A DNA stretch of 64,000 bases from Erpobdella octoculata. Taxonomy: Eukaryota > Annelida > Clitellata > Hirudinida > Erpobdellidae. Below the pieces are notes generated by a model. The model saw only the letters and a program-made list of their open reading frames with translations. It searched no databases and was not told the origin of the DNA. Location of the stretch: assembly GCA_963978895.1 (NCBI GenBank), contig OZ022238.1:26690617-26754616 (forward strand), given 5' to 3'. Below, piece by piece: positions 37,870 through 49,430 of the stretch; the first letter of the stretch is position 1; every line of letters begins with the position of its first letter. A program made the translations under genes and the position numbers.

Positions 37870-38880
37870 TAGTGGCGGATCCAGAAATTTCATAAAAGAG
37901 AGGGTTTGAAATTTTGTATTTTTTACAAACTTTTATTTAGGTTACAATCTCTGTTTGTGGTTGTGTGTGTATCTTTCTCTGTACGCAAATCTTGCAAGTA
38001 AAATTTAGCCAGCTTTTTGACTAGCTAGGAAGCTGAAACTTTCAGCATAGCTTTATATTGGATGACAATACATGATTCAATTAAAAAAAAAATAAAAAAC
38101 TTAATTTGAATATCTTTTGTATTTCTAAATCGAGTGTACCTGAAATAAAAGTTTGTATTGAAAAACTCTTTTTTTCTTTACTTGTTTAAACTTTTGATTA
38201 CTGTCGTTATACAGCCCGTTTTAAGTCATTTATAATTTCCTTTATTCGGTATACCATACTAAAGGATTTGAAGTTAAACTTTTTAATAACTCATTTTTTT
38301 TTATCTCACTTTTTCTGTATTTTTTCTCTGGAGCAATGTCAACACAAGACACCTCTTTTTTCATTGTGCTGCCGAGTTAGGTAATCAGACACTTCAAAGC
38401 TGAGAATAACTTTTTAGCTGTAGTATTAAGTCTACTAGAATCGTTTCAATCAAACGGAAAAAGTTATCACTTACTACAGATGGCGAAATATTATATTTTT
38501 CCTGAAAAAGAATAGCTTTTTATGTTCATTGGTAAACGTTTTTGTGGGAGTGACTATACGAGACTCTTCCATGTGTTAACCTCCAAACTGGAACGGTTCA
38601 AGCCAAACTGGAAAAATTCGATTTTGGACAGCAATAGTTTTTCATGACTACAGCAATAACATGATCAGTTGCGCTTATTTTGGAAACTTGTCCGCCTTGA
38701 AACCGTACCTTTAGCCGGTTCATGAAATGGCCAGAAAATAAATTGAAATTGGTTTATTCTGTACTACTCTTCTGGACCATGGAAAAAGAGTTGTCCTAGG
38801 TTGACATTGCCATAAAAAGAAGAAAACTAAAAAAATATTTTCGGGCCCCTCATTACGAAATTCCCGGATCTGCCGCTGTA
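37870..38880. mobile_element. TIR element with GGCGGATCCAGAAATTTC ends
   Basis: Left end AGTGGCGGATCCAGAAATTT and right end GAAATTCCCGGATCTGCCGC plus TGT are inverted copies about 1 kb apart. Ends of this type occur in hAT elements, but the flanking 8 bp do not match, so the borders are eroded. A 250-bp repeat copy is nested at 37,919-38,190. Confidence 0.6.
37919..38190 (+). repeat. Dispersed 250-bp repeat, copy 3
   Basis: TTTTTACAAACTTTTATTTA through GAAAAACTCTTTTTTTCTTT, the same order as 18,646-18,903. Confidence 0.82.
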
Positions 38881-39084
38881 TACCATGCATCACTTAGCTT
38901 CGCGTTTTCTTGCTAGGCCTTCCCAATGTGCTCGTGTCGGCTCGTGTGTTGGTTTGCGCTTTCGTTTCAGTGTAGCCATGGAATTCTTAATATATATCAG
39001 GATGTTCATTGTGCTGCTTGGTTAGCACTTTCCCATGTGTGTGTGTTGGTGTGCGCTCTCATCCTACAGCGTAGCCGACCGACA

Positions 39085-39342
39085 TTATATCTTTACTGAC
39101 ATTATATTTTTACTGACAATATATTTTTAACTGACAATATAAGTTGAACCGATAATATATTTTTAACTGAATATAAGTTGTACCGACAATATATTTTTAA
39201 CTGACAATATAAGTTGCACCGACAATACATATATTCTTAATTGACAATATAAGTTGTACCGACAATATTTTTTTACCGACAATACATATATTCTTAATTG
39301 ACAATATAAGTTGTACCGACAATATTTTTTTACCGACAGCGT
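39085..39342. repeat. GACAATATAAGTTGTACC minisatellite
   Basis: Seven degenerate copies of ACTGACAATATAAGTTGTAC plus CGACAATATATTTTTA, about 38 bp each. Confidence 0.85.
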
Positions 39343-39476
39343 GTCAAATAGTGGGGGGAGGTTGGTCCACCTCCCGTCCCGACGGGCATGTAAATTAATT
39401 AATATATGGGTTGCCGGTGACCCAATCGGTCTTAAGGGGTTGAAGGTAGCTGTTTTAATGCCATTAGTGAACCTAC

Positions 39477-41599
39477 CAGGGACGTCATTTCAGCAAAACC
39501 TTAGGGGGGGGCAAGATGTTTTAGGGGCCCACTTAGGGTCCTCTGCGCATGAGCACAAAACACAAAATCTGCGCCCCCTGCATACGTTTTTTACTTCCTT
39601 CTCCCAAAAAAACCTGATGACCGGGGGGGGGGGGGGGGAGGGGGTAGATGGAGCCACTTTTCAAAAAAAAATTCGAAACCCTGGTTTAATTTTTTCTCCC
39701 AAAAAAACCTTATGACCGGGGGAGGTCACATAATATAACATCTGAGTGAGCATAAGAGCATTTTCAGTTGTCTCTACGAACAAGGCAGTAGTTATCAAAA
39801 TCTGCTGTAAACGTTAATTAATATTGATGAACGAAGGAAACTACAGTCTTTTATTTCTGAAAAAGTTAGTCCAATATGAATACACTGAACCCTCTTTTTT
39901 TCTCACCCCCATGATGTCGCCCGAGGCATCTTGCCCACCCATTAGCAACGCCTCTGGGCCCAATAATGCAAGTATCTACTGAATTTTTATGAAACGGATC
40001 TAGGCTAATAGTTCATATTTTTTTTGTTAACCTAAACAAACTGGCATTTTACATTAAGGTAATTCTAATTTCGTTATTTGATAATAGTTTATTGTTCTTT
40101 ATACTAGGTGTTTTAAAACTCAAATATCAGTATATGTAATATATATCGAAGTATCCTGTCGTGAATCATAATTTGATCTTTTTTATCCTCTTTTATCCGG
40201 GTTGGGACTGGCTGCAAAAGTGTGCTTATTCGGTCTGCAGAGAGAAAATCATCAGATTGCGGATTAAAGGAATTCAGGCGTGCAAGAAGATCACTATTTT
40301 CTGTAAATCGTGCGTTCAACTCTCGTTCCATTTTGAACTGTTCATAACTTTTTTAACACTTCTCCATCTCGACGTGAACGATCAAGCTTCCTAGTTTGTT
40401 TAGCATCTCTTTTTTCTTTTATTCTCTATGGACAGCCTACTCCGCCAGGCTACGAATAACGCTAACCTTCTTTATATACGGGACGGCATTTTTTCTACAT
40501 ATGGCCGCATCCTATAATTACAAAAGCTTCTGCTTTTCTCTTCTCAAATCTCACTAAAAACCCAAAAAAAATCCAACAGGGGCCCATATATAATAACTAT
40601 TGGTTTACATAAAAGTCTGGAAGCCCAGTCCTCCTAAATGATTTCCCTGAGTTTTGAAAGTTACGGTCTGAAAGGTGCCCATGGCCCACTTGAAAGTCAG
40701 GAATCTACATAAAAGTTAGGGATGGCTACTTAACAGTCATAGAAGGGCCAGTCAAAAGTCAGGGAAAAGTCAGTTAAAAGTTAAGAGGGGCCCACTTCAT
40801 TGCCGGGGCCCACTTAAGTGCAGGGGGCCAATTTAGTGGGGTGGCTCACGTGAAAATAAGGGGCTGGGAGCCACTTAAGTGCGGTGGACCACTTAAGGAC
40901 CGGGAGCCCACTTAAGTGCGGGAACCACTTTAGTGCCGGGAAACCCACTGAAAAGTCCGGGAAGGACCACTTAAGTCAGGAGGGGCCCACTTAGGTGCCG
41001 GGAGCCCACTTAAGTGCAGAGGCTCACGTAAGACCGGAGCCCACTTCAGTCCCGGGGCCCCATGAGTGCGTTGGGCTCACTTCAGTGCCAGGCCCTTTTA
41101 AGTGCGTGGGACCCACTTCAATGCCGAGTGTCCCTTAAGTACGTGGGGCCCACTAAAAAGTCTGGAAAGGGCTAATAAAAATCAGGAGGGGCCCACTAAC
41201 TTAGGTTCCGGGGGCCCACTTAAGCGCAGGAGACAACTTAAGGGCGGGGCCCACTTAAGTGCGTTGGGCCCACTTTACTGAGTGGGGCCCAACTTTAGTG
41301 CCGGGGCCCCCTAAGTACGTGGGGCCCAATTTAGTGCGGGAGCCTACTGAAAAGTCCGGGAATGGCTACTTAAAAATCAGGAGGGCCCACTTTAGGGCCG
41401 GGAGCCCACTGAAAAGTTCGGGAATGGCCACTTAAAAATCAGGAGGAGCCCACTAACGTAAGTGCATGGGGCCCACTTAACTGCGTGGGGCCCATTTTAG
41501 AGATGGGGCCCACTTAACTGCGTGGGGCCCACTTTAGTGCCGGGGGCCCACTGAAAACTCAGGATCGCCCCCCCCTGCCCCCCTCAATTGACGTCCCTG
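39477..41599. mobile_element. hAT-type element with 8-bp TSD and internal GGGCCCACTTAAGTG repeats
   Basis: Ends CAGGGACGTCATTTCAGC and CAATTGACGTCCCTG. Flanked by GAACCTAC at 39,469-39,476 and 41,600-41,607. The right two-fifths (about 40,600-41,590) is a degenerate repeat of GGGCCCACTTAAGTGC, GAAAAGTCCGGGAATGGC and TAAAAATCAGGAGG blocks. A transposase scrap lies on the - strand at 40,113-40,331. Non-autonomous. Confidence 0.9.
40113..40331 (-). pseudogene. hAT (ZMYM/TTF-type) transposase scrap
   Basis: The - strand frame begins MERELNARFTENSDLLARLN, then SFNPQSDDFL. This resembles the helical segment of TTF/ZMYM-type hAT transposases (ELxxRFxxNxxLLxxLxxLxPxSxxFL). 72 codons, with no catalytic residues. 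Confidence 0.55.
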
Positions 41600-41774
41600 G
41601 AACCTACTCTCACCGCGTGAGTGGCCTTATAGTTTGCCGAAAATAAGCCAATAATGGTTCTTAAGCCTTTTTTTGTGTGGTTACTGACACAAAGGACTCT
41701 ATTTCTATAACCGCTTCTACGCAGTAGGCGTTCGCTGCTATAGTCGAGGGCTCAAAGCTAAAATTGTATACTTT

Positions 41775-42000
41775 TGTTATATATGTATATATATATATAT
41801 ATATGTATATGTTTATATATATATATGTATATATATTTATGTATATAAATTAATATCGATAACCTATTTCCCAAAAGGTAACGTTCCGGTTACAAGAAAT
41901 ATAAATTAGTTAATGTTTTACTTTCTAGTTATTATTATTCTAAATCCAGTTACATTCTGTAAATCGATACCTGATTTCTGAACAAATAAACATCACAACA
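41775..42000 (+). repeat. 5' LTR of the gypsy element
   Basis: Starts TGTTATATATG and ends CATCACAACA. Contains TA repeats, an ATCGATAACC block and AATAAA (41,985-41,990) near the 3' end, which may serve as polyadenylation signal. Confidence 0.93.
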
Positions 42001-42014
42001 ATTGGCGACGAAGG
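42001..42014 (+). other. Primer-binding site
   Basis: ATTGGCGACGAAGG directly after the 5' LTR, the usual position and TTGGCGACGA sequence of many Ty3/gypsy elements. I did not assign the tRNA. Confidence 0.7.
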
Positions 42015-42033
42015 ATAGGAATAAAATCACGAA

Positions 42034-45000
42034 ATGGCAGATATTCAAAAGATATTTGAACTTTTTCAGACGCAGATGGAAAAAAGCGAAGAGAGACACA
42101 AGATGCAGATGGAAAAGAGCGAAGAAAGATTCCTAAAGCTAATGAAAGAAAATTCAGAAAAAGAAAAGGAACTGAGGAAAGAAAATGCAGAGACACAGAG
42201 AAAACTGTTAGAATTTATAGAGTCCCAAAAAGAAAAAAAGACAGAGTCAAAAGAAACACTTTTTGATCGACTACGTCAGAGAGTGGAAAAGTTTTCCTAC
42301 GAACCAGAGGAAGGACGATTTTTCAGTCTGTGGCTCAGACGTTTTGAAGACACTGTCAAAGGTCACGAAAGACATCTTCCAGAAGAGTCAAGGACTGAAC
42401 TTCTTCGAACTCTATTGGACAACCACACTTATGCAGTTTTTTCTACCAGAATTTCTCCACGGCTTCCCAGCGACATTGGTTGGGAAGAAACCATCACAAC
42501 CCTTGAACAACTATTTGGCCCTAAGAAAAGTCTCTTTCGACGAAGGTTTGACTTTAGTCGAATAATTTGTACATCAGGGAGTGATTTTAACATTTATGGA
42601 AATAAGATCATTGCTGCTGCGGAGGCAGCAGAGCTTCGAGGAATGTCAGACGAGACACATAAGTGTGTCCAATATGTAGCAGGACTTCAGGCACAAGAAC
42701 ATGTCGAGATACGTTCCAGACTGTTACGCATGTTGGATGGCGAAAATAGCGAAAAACCTATTACAGTCATTGAATTAATAGCAGAGTCTGAACGACTTAA
42801 GACTACACTGGATGATACTAAAACAATCGAAAGACCGGATGTAGAAATTCAGGCCATTAACAGATACAGCTCACCTCACCGAAAGCCATTGTCACCACGA
42901 CATCAAGCAGAGCCAAAAACACGATGTCCCATTTGTGGCGAACCACATTGGAAACGAGAGTGTCCTAACGTTAGACCGACGAGTTCTCCAGATTTTCGCA
43001 AATCAAGAAAATTTGTATCACGGGATCATCCAAACTGGAGACAAAATTCTTTTACACACAGAGAAAAGAGTGCTTCTAGACAAGACCGATTCATTAACCG
43101 AGTAGACAATGGAAATGAAATCAAACAGTACATTGAAGTCATCATCAACGATAGACCGATTCAACTTCGGTTAGATACAGGAGCCGAAGTGACTCTCATC
43201 TCTCGTCCAACATGGCTAGCCATCGGTCGCCCCAATCTTACCACAGCGACGGCAAATCTAAGCGCAGCAAATGGTCAACCCGTGAAGACCGAAGGAATGT
43301 TTGAGACAAAATTTACCGTTGTAAATAAGTCAGGTCAAAAGTACCATGGTCGGGGTACTGTTTACGTCACAGATTCAAACGACCTCATGGGAATGCCATG
43401 GATAAAACAACTTCCTGACTTTAAAGAGCTGTTAGAAAACTATTCTGTCATGGAAATACGGAGCTTCAACACAGACGCGGAACGCACAGCCATTACAAAC
43501 AAATTAAAACACAAATACGCTGATGTGTTCCGACAGGAACTAGGACTGTGCACAAAAGTTTCAGCTTCCTTACAGCTTAAACCTGGCGCACAACCCATAT
43601 TTAGAAAGAAACGCCCTGTTCCTCATGCCGCTTTAGAGCAATTGGATAGCGAAATTAACCGGTTACTAAAAGAAGGAATAATCTCTCCCGTGGATCACTC
43701 TCAGTGGGCAGCACCCATAGTTGCTGTCCGTAAAGCAAACGGCTCCATCCGCCTTTGTGCAGATTTTTCAACGGGCTTAAATGACTCACTGATGCTCCAT
43801 AGACACCCATTACCTACCATGGATGACGTTTTCACAAAATTAAATGGAGGGACAGTTTTCTCCCAAATAGATTTTGCAGAAGCATACCATCAAGTAGAAG
43901 TGACGGAAGAATGTAAAGAGCTCTTAACAATCAACACTCATAAAGGTTTGTTTCGTTATAACCGTCTACCATTTGGTGTGAAATCAGCACCAGGTATTTT
44001 TCAACAAATCATAGACACTATGATTACTGGTCTAGATGGCGTTGCCGCCTATTTAGATGATGTCATCGTCACGGGACGGACATTAGAAGAACACAACACG
44101 AACTTAGAGGCTTTATTTGACCGAATTTTAAATTATGGCTTCCGGATTAGAATTGAAAAATGCCACTTGTTAATGACGGAAATCACGTACTTGGGAAATG
44201 TAATATCAGCTGCAGGCCGTCGTCCCGACCCCAAAAAAATCGATGCAATAATTCATATGCCTCCACCCAAAGATGTTGGACAGGTCCGTACTTTTCTTGG
44301 ACTGATCAGCTATTACAGCTCATTTGTACCACGCATGAGAAATCTAAGAGCACCACTAGACGCCCTTTTAAAAAAAGACACTGTGTTCCAGTGGTCTGAA
44401 AGCTGTCAATGGGCATTTGACGAAACTAAAAAAATTTTATTATCCGACCTTCTGTTAACCCATTACAACCCCAACCAACCAATTGTAGTTGCAGCCGACG
44501 CATCAGAATACGGCATTGGAGCAGTGATATCGCACAGATATAGTGATGGAACAGAAAAGGCAATTGCACACGCTAGTAGAGCTCTCACTCCAGCAGAAAA
44601 GAAATATGGGCAAATAGAAAAAAAAGGTCTAGCTCTAGTTTTCGCGGTCAGAAAGTTTCACCGTTATATTTATGGACGCCATTTTACTCTATTAACCGAC
44701 CATCAACCTCCGCTTGCTATTTTTGGCAATAAAAAAAGAATACCATCATATACAGCAAACAGACTCCAACGCTGGGCTCTAACACTGCTTGCTTATGATT
44801 TCAAAATTGAATACTGCAGAACCACGTCCTTTGGACAAGCTGACACACTTTCGCGCCTTATAGGTCCACATAAAACATCAGAAGAAGACACATTGATAGC
44901 AACTATCAATCAAGATATAAACTCCTTGTATATCAATGCCGTCAAACAACTTCCAGTCTCAAATAAAGAAATCTGTGACGCAACAAAAACAGACAATGAG

Positions 45001-45501
45001 TTAAATCCCCTTCTCCAATATGTCAAAACAGGAAGGTGGAACGAAAACAAAGCACTGAAAACCAGCAAACTCGAACTCTTAAAAAAAGAAATAACGATAC
45101 ATGAAGACTGTTTATTCTTTGGTTCTCGAATAATTATCCCTCAGGTTTTGCAAAAACGAGTACTTCAAATGCTTCACAAAGGCCACCCGGGTATTACTCG
45201 AATGAAGATAATTGCCCGAGAACACGTTTATTGGAGCGGCATTGATGAAGACATAGAAAACTGGACACGCAGCTGTTCTTCATGCCAACAAGCAGCTAAA
45301 TCGCCCATAAAACACACTTTATGTTCATGGCCGAAAGAAACCAAACCCTGGAGTCGAATTCACATCGATTATGCTGGACCGCTCCATGGAAAAATGTATC
45401 TCGTAGTAGTAGATGCATTCTCAAAATGGCCAGAAATAATAGAGATGGCAAACAGCACCACATCCAACACGATAAATGCACTCCAGCGGAAAATTTCCTA
45501 G
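42034..45501 (+). pseudogene. Ty3/gypsy gag-pol polyprotein (integrase core deleted)
   Basis: Single frame. Gag with N-terminal coiled coil (residues about 5-75) and a Cys-His knuckle CPICGEPHWKREC (about 298-310; Cys-x2-Cys-x3-His-x4-Cys). Aspartic protease LDTGAEVTLIS (about 380). Reverse transcriptase with FSQIDFAEAYHQ and catalytic YLDD (about 673-676). RNase H VAADASEYGIGAV (about 818-830). Integrase zinc finger HKGHPGITRMK...CSSCQ (about 1047-1088) and the first core Asp (HIDYAG, about 1110). The frame then runs into a deletion and ends RKIS-stop. The second Asp and the Glu of the integrase triad are missing. Confidence 0.95.
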
Positions 45502-46149
45502 GCAGGCAATTACGTTTGGTCTTAAGCGAATTACATCCGAAAAACATCGAACATTCAACACCTCGATCAAATGACATGGAGAAACAGTTCAACCGCCATC
45601 ATGGGGCACGACCTCGACAGTTCCAAAACGGTGAATTGGTGTTCGTTCGCGATTATCGACCGGGACCTGTGACGTGGATACCAGGACAGATTGTCCGTAG
45701 AAGGGGAAGAGTTCTGTACGATACTATCGTAAAAGGAATGGTCTGGAAGCACCACATCAACCAGTTACGCCCACGTCAAGAATCGAAGTTTACAACAACT
45801 CGAAACATTCGACTTACCTTATCAGAATACAAGACAAGGAGAAAATGCCACAACTGCCGAACCTGGTCAAACGGTGGAAAAGAACATTAACACAAAGAGA
45901 GGCATTCTGAAAGGTCAGGATTCAGACCGTTTTAAAAAATCTGTTCGTTTTCAGTTAGGCACCGAACACCAGCCAGAACAGCCTACACAAGACTTTGCAG
46001 CAACGCCATTCCCTTTTACTGAAAACTCAGAATCAGTAATACCACATTCGCCGTCATCATTACAACTGAGGCGATCTGATAGACAACGACACGTTCCATC
46101 TCGACTTGTAATAAATCACCAAAGCAAGTCATACACCAGCGGTGTCTAG
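45474..46149 (+). pseudogene. Displaced 3' end of gypsy pol (integrase C-terminus)
   Basis: In another frame from the gag-pol ORF: CTPAENFLGRQLR, NDMEKQFNRHHGARPRQFQN, GELVFVRDYRPG, WIPGQIVRRRGRVLYDTIV, the C-terminal part of a gypsy integrase. A further frame change near 45,830 leads to the Arg-rich tail QLRRSDRQRHVPSRLV and a stop at 46,147-46,149. Confidence 0.9.
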
Positions 46150-46152
46150 CTT

Positions 46153-46162
46153 AGGAGGGAGG
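46153..46162 (+). other. Polypurine tract
   Basis: AGGAGGGAGG immediately before the 3' LTR, the plus-strand priming site of reverse transcription. Confidence 0.8.
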
Positions 46163-46384
46163 TGTTATATATGTATATATATATATATGTATATGTTTAT
46201 ATATATATATGTATATATATGTATGTATATAAATTAATATCGATAACCTATTTCCCAAAAGGTAACGTTCCGGTTACAAGAAATATAAATTAGTTAATGT
46301 TTTACTTTCTAGTTATTATTATTCTAAATCCAGTTACATTCTGTAAATCGATACCTGATTTCTGAACAAATAAACATCACAACA
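46163..46384 (+). repeat. 3' LTR of the gypsy element
   Basis: Nearly identical to 41,775-42,000. Differences are confined mostly to the TA-repeat portion. Confidence 0.95.
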
Positions 46385-46665
46385 ACTTTCAATAACCTTA
46401 TGGTTCAATAACGGACATGAGCCTTTTCAAAATAGACTATCATTTGTTTAGAATGTCTTGTATGGTAGAGAAAATCACTCTAGCACTTTCATGTTTGTTG
46501 GTGCTAAAAAGTTTTCAAAATGAAAATTGTTTATTCGCAAATAACAATGTAAAAACATAAGCTAAGAAATTACAATGTATAAAAAATCCTTACAGTTTAA
46601 TAAATATGATATCAAAACAACTTTAAAAATCTATCAACAAATGCTGAATAAAAAACAGTCTTAAA

Positions 46666-47035
46666 TCAGTTGGAAGCTCTGCTGTTTGTTGTCTTGTCTT
46701 TACACCTGTTGTTTTGGAACCAAACACTGATGACTTTTGTTTTAAGACCAGTCATTTTAGAAAGTTTTTCTTTCATCAAAGCATCCGGTCTAGGATTGGT
46801 GACATAGAAAGTTTTTAATACGTGCTGCTGTCTATCGTCAAACACAGTCCTCATTTGAGTCGTTTTAAGCTGTTTTTTCAAATCTAAAGTTTTGACATCT
46901 TTTTCGTGATGAATTTGACAGTAAATTTTGTTACCCTTGTAAGAAAATAAATCGTCTTTTTGGAGCGCTTTGTTGCAGGAACTGACACAAATACCTTCAG
47001 CAATTTCTGATGTAGACTTATTTGCTGAAAAGTTC
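46666..47035 (-). pseudogene. LIM-homeodomain (Islet-type) coding remnant or divergent exon
   Basis: The - strand frame is open from about 47,106 to the stop at 46,666. It encodes a homeodomain: [20 protein letters not shown], then [20 protein letters not shown] and [11 protein letters not shown], closely matching Islet ([14 protein letters not shown] and WFQNKRCKDK blocks). Just upstream in the same frame, [20 protein letters not shown] plus QIHHE resembles the second zinc finger of a LIM domain, but the first Cys pair is spaced CVSSC instead of Cys-x2-Cys. The LIM-homeodomain linker is far shorter than in Islet, and there is no intron between them. A good acceptor (GCTTTCATCAG) precedes 47,035. 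There is no ATG. It could be a retrocopy, a decayed paralogue or an exon of a divergent gene. Confidence 0.72.
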
Positions 47036-47584
47036 CTGATGAAAGCAAAAACTTTATAATTATTTTGTAGGCTACGATTTGTTTTGAAAACTCTTGCATT
47101 AGTTTATCAGTAATTGGGATGAGCGTTTAAACTTGAAATGCTCCATTGTCAGTGAAATCTACAAATTCACATTTTTTGTTTAAAACTTTGAGCTCAAGCG
47201 TATGGCGTATGGCTAAAATATTATCATTCTCGAAATCTGCGTCTTTTCTCCGGTGCAAAACTGCGATGCCCCTTCCTTAACATATATAATAGCTATATAT
47301 TCATCGATGAGAGCCGATCTTTTTCAGGGCCGATATTTTCAAGGCTGATATTTTATAATGACTTCGTTCATTGATCATGTTCATTCGTAGAAGAAAAGTT
47401 AATTATTTGAAAATTTTTGTAGAAATTAAGACCATTCTTGAAAGGAAAAGTTTACGTCGAACATGCCTTTTACCGAATATTTCCGCATACGTAGTTGAAT
47501 GCAAACACTTGATGCAGAACTCACCACTCTCGTTTCCATAGCTTTTTTAAATTATTCAATTTTTTATGTTATTCCTTCTTTACG

Positions 47585-47800
47585 TTAAGTTTAGGTTAAC
47601 CAACTAGAGAAAATAATTAATTGAATTTTTTTTATAATAGTTTATAGTCATTTACACCAAGTGTATTAAGACTCTAATGGTTGCATGTTTGAAGTACCTA
47701 AATACTTCCAGTCGTGGATCATAATTTGATCCTTTTAACATTACCTCCTCCTTTCACCAGGCTTGGTACTGGCTTGCAAAGGCAAGCGGAGTTGAAATTT
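47585..47800. repeat. Fragment related to 40.03-40.2 kb of the hAT element
   Basis: Shares GTTAA..TTTAGGTTAACC, ATAATAGTTTAT, GTGTATTAAGACTC/GTGTTTTAAAACTC and CGTGGATCATAATTTGATCC with the interior of the 39,477-41,599 element. A partial second copy. Confidence 0.6.
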
Positions 47801-49240
47801 TTTCGCTTGTTTGCAAGTTAATAGCTTTCCGTTAACCCGTAGTGGGGTCAGAAAAGGTGTTTTTTTTTCAATTTCCTAGATTGTGGCTAATTCAGATAAT
47901 TACAAGCATTGAAATCTGATTACAAATTAAAATTTTTGTGTCTGTTAATAACAATTGCACGATGGTGAACTAATTTAAATTTATTATTAACTAGACCACC
48001 TAAATTGATTTACGATTGCGATTTTAGCTCTGTTGGAAAAACACATTAGGAAAAAATCAATAAGAGTGATTGATGTTTGATAGAAACATTATAGGTGTGT
48101 GACTTGCTTGTGTGGAAATGAAATTTAATCGAAACTTATTTGTGGAGTAGACAGGTGACTGGAAAGCGGTCCGTGGGAATGAGACGAATAAAAGAATAAC
48201 GATGCTGTTATGTAATAGGATAGAAGAAAATCCGTTCCACTACTGAGTAAATGATGAAATGATGTTGATTTTAATGTGCATAGAGTTAATGTGCATTTTA
48301 TCATGTTTAAATTAATTGATAAGTGTCAGCCAGTGGGAACTATAGCAAGAACGACGTAATGATAATTATTATTTGACAGTGTCCTATACTTATTATTGAA
48401 CACACAAGTAGTAAAAGTCAATAATCGGTAATTAGCTGATTATCGGTAATATTTTATTACTGATTAATTATCGGACTGGCCGACAATCATTATCGGTGCA
48501 CTTCAAGTAAAAAAAAATTATGTTTTTAATAGATACTTTTTGGTCCACGAGATTTTTTTTGTAACGAGTTACTAAAATTGGACCCTGAAACCCCAGAAGA
48601 ACGTAAAAATCGACACGATAACGTTTTTGTTTCTCACGGGTTAACGTTTAGATCACGGGGCGGCTTGCGCCCTGAAAACAGCTAGTAGTTAATATTCAAA
48701 GGACAACAAAGAAGTTTCAATGTTTTAAGAAATAATTCTGTAAAAATTGTAGCCACTATAAATGATTTTCATATAAATAAAGACTAATTCAAACAATTCT
48801 GAGTATCTGCACGCACATGCCACGTTTCCACATACTTCCTGTACAATCTTAATCACGTCACATACTTACCACTTTTTATAACATGACTTTTTCCATAATT
48901 TATGGCATTGGATATAATTTTAATTTTATTCTAATAGTCTTGTCGAAGCAATCAGTTGTATTGTAGATATAACTTGTACATTGTATGTCTAATGTGATTA
49001 TTCAAATGTAAAATAATTCAAATAAAATGATTAACGAGAAGCATACTTTTTCCTCCATTGCTCTCTTCTTGAGTTGCTCACGAAACATAAAGTTTAATCA
49101 TTTAAGATAATTGGACAGATCATTAAACACTGTAATGTTTTTTTTTCTACTTGAAAAAATGAATTAAAAAAAAAAAGAACGCTAATGACACTTTAGAAAT
49201 GTAATTCAATTGTTTTAAAAAAATTATTTTTTTAAAAAAT
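47801..49240. other. No gene recognised
   Basis: AT-rich. Around 48,376-48,507 a TAATCGGTAAT...ATTATCGGTGCACT stretch with AGTGTCC/GGTGCACT ends looks like a decayed hAT-type MITE. Otherwise nothing stands out. Confidence 0.4.
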
Positions 49241-49244
49241 ATTT

Positions 49245-49430
49245 AGGGAATAAATAAAAAATGGGAAAAGAAACCAATGAAAATGCAGATGCGGGGGGGA
49301 CCAAGGAAAAATATGGATGGGGAGGTGACCAATGAAAAAATATAAATGGGAGCGTGAAGTGGACCAATGAAAAAAAGTGGACAAGGAGAAGACCAATGAA
49401 AAAAATTTAGATGGGGGAAGGAAGCAAAAC
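49245..49430. repeat. GACCAATGAAAAAA purine-rich minisatellite
   Basis: Five to six degenerate copies of GACCAATGAAAAAATATA followed by GATGGGGAGG. Confidence 0.7.

Larger units (their letters stand above)
41775..46384 (+). mobile_element. Ty3/gypsy LTR retrotransposon, near-complete
   Basis: Two LTRs (226 and 222 bp, differing mainly in TA-repeat length) are flanked by the 5-bp target duplication ACTTT (41,770-41,774 and 46,385-46,389). Between them are a primer-binding site, a gag-pol frame of 1,155 codons, a displaced 3' pol segment and a polypurine tract. There is no envelope gene. High LTR identity suggests recent insertion, but the integrase core is deleted, so mobility would need enzyme from another copy. 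Confidence 0.96.

Noticed and set aside
37870..38880. hAT element with target duplications
   Set aside because: Inverted ends are visible, but the flanking 8 bp do not match, so only a TIR element is claimed.
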